DNA of 8,537 bases from an uncultured bacterium (lineage in GTDB: Bacteria > Planctomycetota > Phycisphaerae > Phycisphaerales > SM1A02). The translations under genes were made by a program, and so were the position numbers. The stretch covers positions 1 through 8,537 of the forward strand of contig CAIOTP010000249.1 of the NCBI GenBank assembly GCA_903861235.1, read 5' to 3'. Below the pieces are notes generated by a model. It was not told the origin of the DNA, made no database searches, and saw only the letters and a program-made list of their open reading frames with translations. Positions 6,454-8,537 of the stretch are shown here, piece after piece (position 1 is the first letter of the stretch; the number at the start of each line of letters is the position of its first letter).

Positions 6454-7491
6454 ATGGCCATCGATCTGGCGCAAGCCGAGGCGAAGCTCCGGGGTGCGGG
6501 TCGCATCCGGCTTCCGCTGGTCCGCAATCCCGGCGGTGCGGACTGGAGCAGTGCACCGCTTCGGCTGGAGCAGGAGGCGCCTCCCATCGAGCTCGAGGGT
6601 CACCGCGTGCAGCCGCTGGTGCAGGTCAGCCTTTACGACTTCGGGGCCGTCAGTCTGGCCTACCGCGTGCCGTTCCGTGCCGACGCCGCGGCGTTGGCGT
6701 GCCTGTCGGCCGGGGCCGCCGGGCACGCTGCGCTGGTGGCGGACGCGCGGGCTCGCGTGGCGGCGCTGACCCGATCCATGGGTGACGCGATCCAGCGTCC
6801 CTGCGTCCGCGAGGGGATCGAGGACTATCTCGTGTTCGTGGTGCAGGGGGCCGAGGGCGCGGCAGGTGCGGCCACCCTCGCGGGCCTGGGCGAGGCCCGC
6901 ATCGCCGGCATCCTGCGGGCGGAGTCGGGTCAGCTGTCGGAGCAGGAGGTGCGCGACTGCCTGTCGGCGAGCGTGAGCTATGCGCCGTCGGACACGGCCG
7001 TCATCGACTGGAACGCCGCGCTGGTGGTGGATCACGAGCCGCAGGCCACGCTCGACGTGCTCGAGTTCGCCAACGTGGAGCTGCTCGAGTACCGGCTGCT
7101 CGACGAGCAGCTGGACGCCTCGCTGGACGAGGCCCACCGCACGCTCATGCGGCGCCGCGGCGCCACGCTGGGCTGGCGGGCGGCGCATCGCGATCTGGAG
7201 CGGCTGGCGGACCTGCAGATGGACGCGGCGATCCTCTACGAGGAGATCAGCAACGCCCTGAAGCTCCTGGGTGACCAGTTCCTGGCCCGGCTCTACCGGG
7301 CGGCCAGCCGGCGCATGCATCTGGACGAGTGGGAGCGGACCACCCTCCGCAAGCTCGAGACGCTGGACTCGATCCACGACAAGCTGGCCACGGAGCAGGG
7401 CTCGCGCAGGGCCGAGATGCTCGAATGGATCATCATCATGCTGATCAGCGCCGAGATCGTGTTCTCGCTGGTGCAGTTCCTGCAGCGTTGA
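6454..7491 (+). CDS. RMD1/DUF155-like protein with one C-terminal transmembrane segment
   Basis: The predicted protein has 345 residues. The N-terminal half (about 50-200) is a mixed alpha/beta region containing VSLYDFGAVSLAYRVPF and SDTAVIDWNAALVVD. Residues 200-320 are long charged helices (LEFANVELLEYRLLDEQLD, then LKLLGDQFLARLYRAASRR), probably coiled coil. Near the end, EMLEWIIIMLISAEIVFSLV (321-340) is a single hydrophobic helix preceded by Arg residues and followed by only five residues. This LEWIIIxLIxxEI ending is typical of the DUF155/RMD1 family, whose yeast members are mitochondrial proteins; the bacterial function is unknown. The protein is therefore likely tail-anchored in the inner membrane with most of its mass in the cytoplasm. 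The start at ATG 6454 is set by GGAGG 5 bases upstream. It is transcribed away from the chemosensory operon and stops nine bases from the 3' end of the opposing tRNA gene. The family assignment rests mainly on the C-terminal motif and overall layout; I cannot propose a reaction. Confidence 0.8.
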   Translation: MAIDLAQAEAKLRGAGRIRLPLVRNPGGADWSSAPLRLEQEAPPIELEGHRVQPLVQVSLYDFGAVSLAYRVPFRADAAALACLSAGAAGHAALVADARARVAALTRSMGDAIQRPCVREGIEDYLVFVVQGAEGAAGAATLAGLGEARIAGILRAESGQLSEQEVRDCLSASVSYAPSDTAVIDWNAALVVDHEPQATLDVLEFANVELLEYRLLDEQLDASLDEAHRTLMRRRGATLGWRAAHRDLERLADLQMDAAILYEEISNALKLLGDQFLARLYRAASRRMHLDEWERTTLRKLETLDSIHDKLATEQGSRRAEMLEWIIIMLISAEIVFSLVQFLQR

Positions 7492-7500
7492 TCGCCGCAA

Positions 7501-7585
7501 TGGGACCGGTGGGATTCGCACCCACACGCCGGCTTCCCGGCCGCGGCTTTTAAGGCCGCTGCGTCTGCTGTTCCGCCACGGTCCC
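7501..7585 (-). tRNA. tRNA-Leu (anticodon TAA)
   Basis: These 85 bases fold as a class II tRNA. The acceptor stem is GGGACCG with CGGTCCC and discriminator A. The D stem is GCG/CGC. The anticodon stem is GCGGC/GCCGC around the loop CTTAAAA, giving anticodon TAA, which reads UUA leucine codons. A long variable arm has stem GCCGG/CCGGC with loop GAAG. The T stem is GTGGG/CCCAC. All stems pair perfectly. CCA is not encoded (TTG follows the discriminator), so it must be added by nucleotidyltransferase. Two loops are unusual: the D-loop GAACAGCAGA has a single G where GG (G18-G19) is expected, and the T-loop is TGCGAAT instead of TTCGAAT (G at position 55). The gene lies 23 bases downstream of zwf on the same strand, so it may be read from the zwf transcript or from its own promoter within zwf. 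Confidence 0.93.
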
Positions 7586-7608
7586 GAGGGAAAGCCTATC
7601 CGCGGCGT

Positions 7609-8537
7609 TCAGCCGTCCACGCGCGGTGCGTGCCAGCCGCCCTCGGGCAGCAGCACCTCGTTGACCGCCTCGGGACCCCATGTGCCCGGCTGGTACCGGT
7701 GCACCGGCACGGCGTTGCCCAGGATCGGGTCCACGATGCGCCAGGCCTCCTCCACGCAGTCCTGCCGCGCGAAGAGCGTCTGGTCGCCGCGCAACGCGTC
7801 GCCCAGCAGCCGTTCGTACGGCGTCATCTCGTCCGCCTGCTGGTCCACGGCCTTGAGCTCGAGCGGCTGGCCCACCATGCGCTCGCCATCGCTCTTGACC
7901 TGGATGTTCATGCCGATCTCGATGCGGGGGCTGAACAGGAACCGCCAGTAGTTGTGCGGCGGCTTCTGCTCGTTGGGGAACACCACGGCGGGCGGGCGGT
8001 GGAACTCCACGCGCACCTCGGTGGCGGTCATGGGCATGCACTTGCCGGCGCGGAGGAAGATGGGCACGCCCGCCCATCGCCAGTTGTCCACGTGCACGCG
8101 GACCGCGGCGTAGGTCTCCACCTGGCTGTTCGGCGCCACGCCCTCCTCCTTCAGGTAGCCCTCGAACTGCCCCCGCACCACGTCGTTGGGGCCGAGCGTG
8201 CGGATGCTGCGGAAGAGCTTGATCTGCTCGTCGCGCACGCGCTCCATGTCGGGCCAGTAGGGGGGCTCCATGCAGAGGAACCCCACCACCTGCATCAGGT
8301 GGTTCTCGATCACGTCGCGGATGGCGCCGGCCGAGTCGTAGAAGCGGCCGCGCCCCTCCACGCCGAACTTCTCCGCCATGGTTATCTGGATCTGCTTCAC
8401 GTGGTCGCGGTTCCAGAGCGGCTCCAGGAAGGCGTTGGCGAAGCGCGTGAACAGGATGTTCTGCGTCGCCTCCTTGCCCAGGTAGTGGTCGATGCGGAAG
8501 ATGTCGCGCTCGGCGTACACGGCATGCAGCGTCGCGT
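7609..8537 (-). CDS. zwf: Glucose-6-phosphate 1-dehydrogenase, C-terminal two-thirds
   Basis: The gene enters from the right edge; about 309 codons are visible, against roughly 490 for a full-length enzyme, so the N-terminal NADP-binding Rossmann domain lies outside. The enzyme oxidises glucose-6-phosphate to 6-phosphogluconolactone with NAD(P)+ and feeds the oxidative pentose phosphate or Entner-Doudoroff pathway in the cytoplasm. Diagnostic segments are RIDHYLGKEATQN, the substrate-binding active-site signature; FANAFLEPLWNRDHV; ENHLMQVVGF, whose His is the catalytic base; and PIFLRAGKCM, with the substrate-contacting Lys. The frame is open to the edge (ATLHAVYAERDIF), so the GTG at 8520 is an internal valine and not a start. 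The stop is TGA at 7611-7609. No truncation or frameshift is seen in the visible part. A tRNA-Leu gene follows after 23 bases on the same strand, and no terminator hairpin is visible between them. Confidence 0.97.
   Translation of the reverse strand, partial: ATLHAVYAERDIFRIDHYLGKEATQNILFTRFANAFLEPLWNRDHVKQIQITMAEKFGVEGRGRFYDSAGAIRDVIENHLMQVVGFLCMEPPYWPDMERVRDEQIKLFRSIRTLGPNDVVRGQFEGYLKEEGVAPNSQVETYAAVRVHVDNWRWAGVPIFLRAGKCMPMTATEVRVEFHRPPAVVFPNEQKPPHNYWRFLFSPRIEIGMNIQVKSDGERMVGQPLELKAVDQQADEMTPYERLLGDALRGDQTLFARQDCVEEAWRIVDPILGNAVPVHRYQPGTWGPEAVNEVLLPEGGWHAPRVDG

Noticed and set aside
4656..6785. A 709-codon open frame on the plus strand opposite the HD-GYP gene
   Set aside because: It is His/Gly/Ala-rich low-complexity sequence, overlaps both the HD-GYP gene and the DUF155-like gene in another frame, and shows no domain.
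4561..7527. A very long minus-strand frame continuous with the first cheW (1,153 codons in all)
   Set aside because: Only the last 164 codons read as a protein family (CheW). The upstream part is a shadow of the HD-GYP and DUF155-like genes and runs across the tRNA boundary.
7501..7585. The tRNA as a pseudogene because of its odd loops
   Set aside because: All five stems pair without mismatch and the anticodon loop, variable arm and discriminator fit leucine, so decay is unlikely; the oddity is kept as a finding instead.
1..8537. Signs of a genomic island, phage or defence system, given the tRNA gene
   Set aside because: I found no integrase, no direct repeat of the tRNA 3' end, no transposase and no shift in base composition; the flanking genes are a housekeeping enzyme and a signalling operon.

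Overview
This is an 8.5 kb stretch of a high-GC bacterial chromosome, about two-thirds G+C by eye. The phylum cannot be fixed from the window. The gene content and protein style suggest a Gram-negative such as a planctomycete or proteobacterium, and I hold the planctomycete guess only weakly. Nothing looks mobile: there are no insertion sequences, phage genes, CRISPR repeats or obvious long repeats, and nearly all of the DNA is coding.

Left block (1-6365, all on the minus strand). Six genes read from right to left and look like one operon. In order of transcription they are a GAF/HD-GYP cyclic-di-GMP phosphodiesterase, a small CheW, a CheR methyltransferase with a C-terminal TPR-like region, a second CheW with an N-terminal tail, a hybrid CheA kinase ending in a receiver domain, and the start of a CheB methylesterase that runs off the left edge. 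From the first CheW on, this is the order wspB-wspC-wspD-wspE-wspF of the Wsp surface-sensing system of Pseudomonas. The CheB start (VNDLP) and the CheA layout (HPt, ATPase, CheW-like, receiver, with no P2 domain) are also Wsp-like. All four junctions between the five Che genes are 4-base stop/start overlaps (ATGA or GTGA), so their translation is probably coupled. The difference from the known system is the first position: an HD-GYP protein stands where the methyl-accepting receptor wspA would be. Neither a receptor nor a GGDEF output protein (wspR) is in the window. The likely theme is receptor-driven phosphorelay control of cyclic-di-GMP, with a degrading enzyme built into the operon.

Middle (6366-7491). 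An 88-base divergent spacer separates the operon from a plus-strand gene for a predicted membrane-anchored protein that resembles the RMD1/DUF155 family, with one C-terminal transmembrane segment.

Right block (7501-8537, minus strand). The C-terminal two-thirds of glucose-6-phosphate dehydrogenase (zwf) enters from the right edge. It is followed 23 bases downstream by a tRNA-Leu(TAA) gene whose D-loop and T-loop both depart from the consensus. The DUF155-like gene and this tRNA converge with only nine bases between them.
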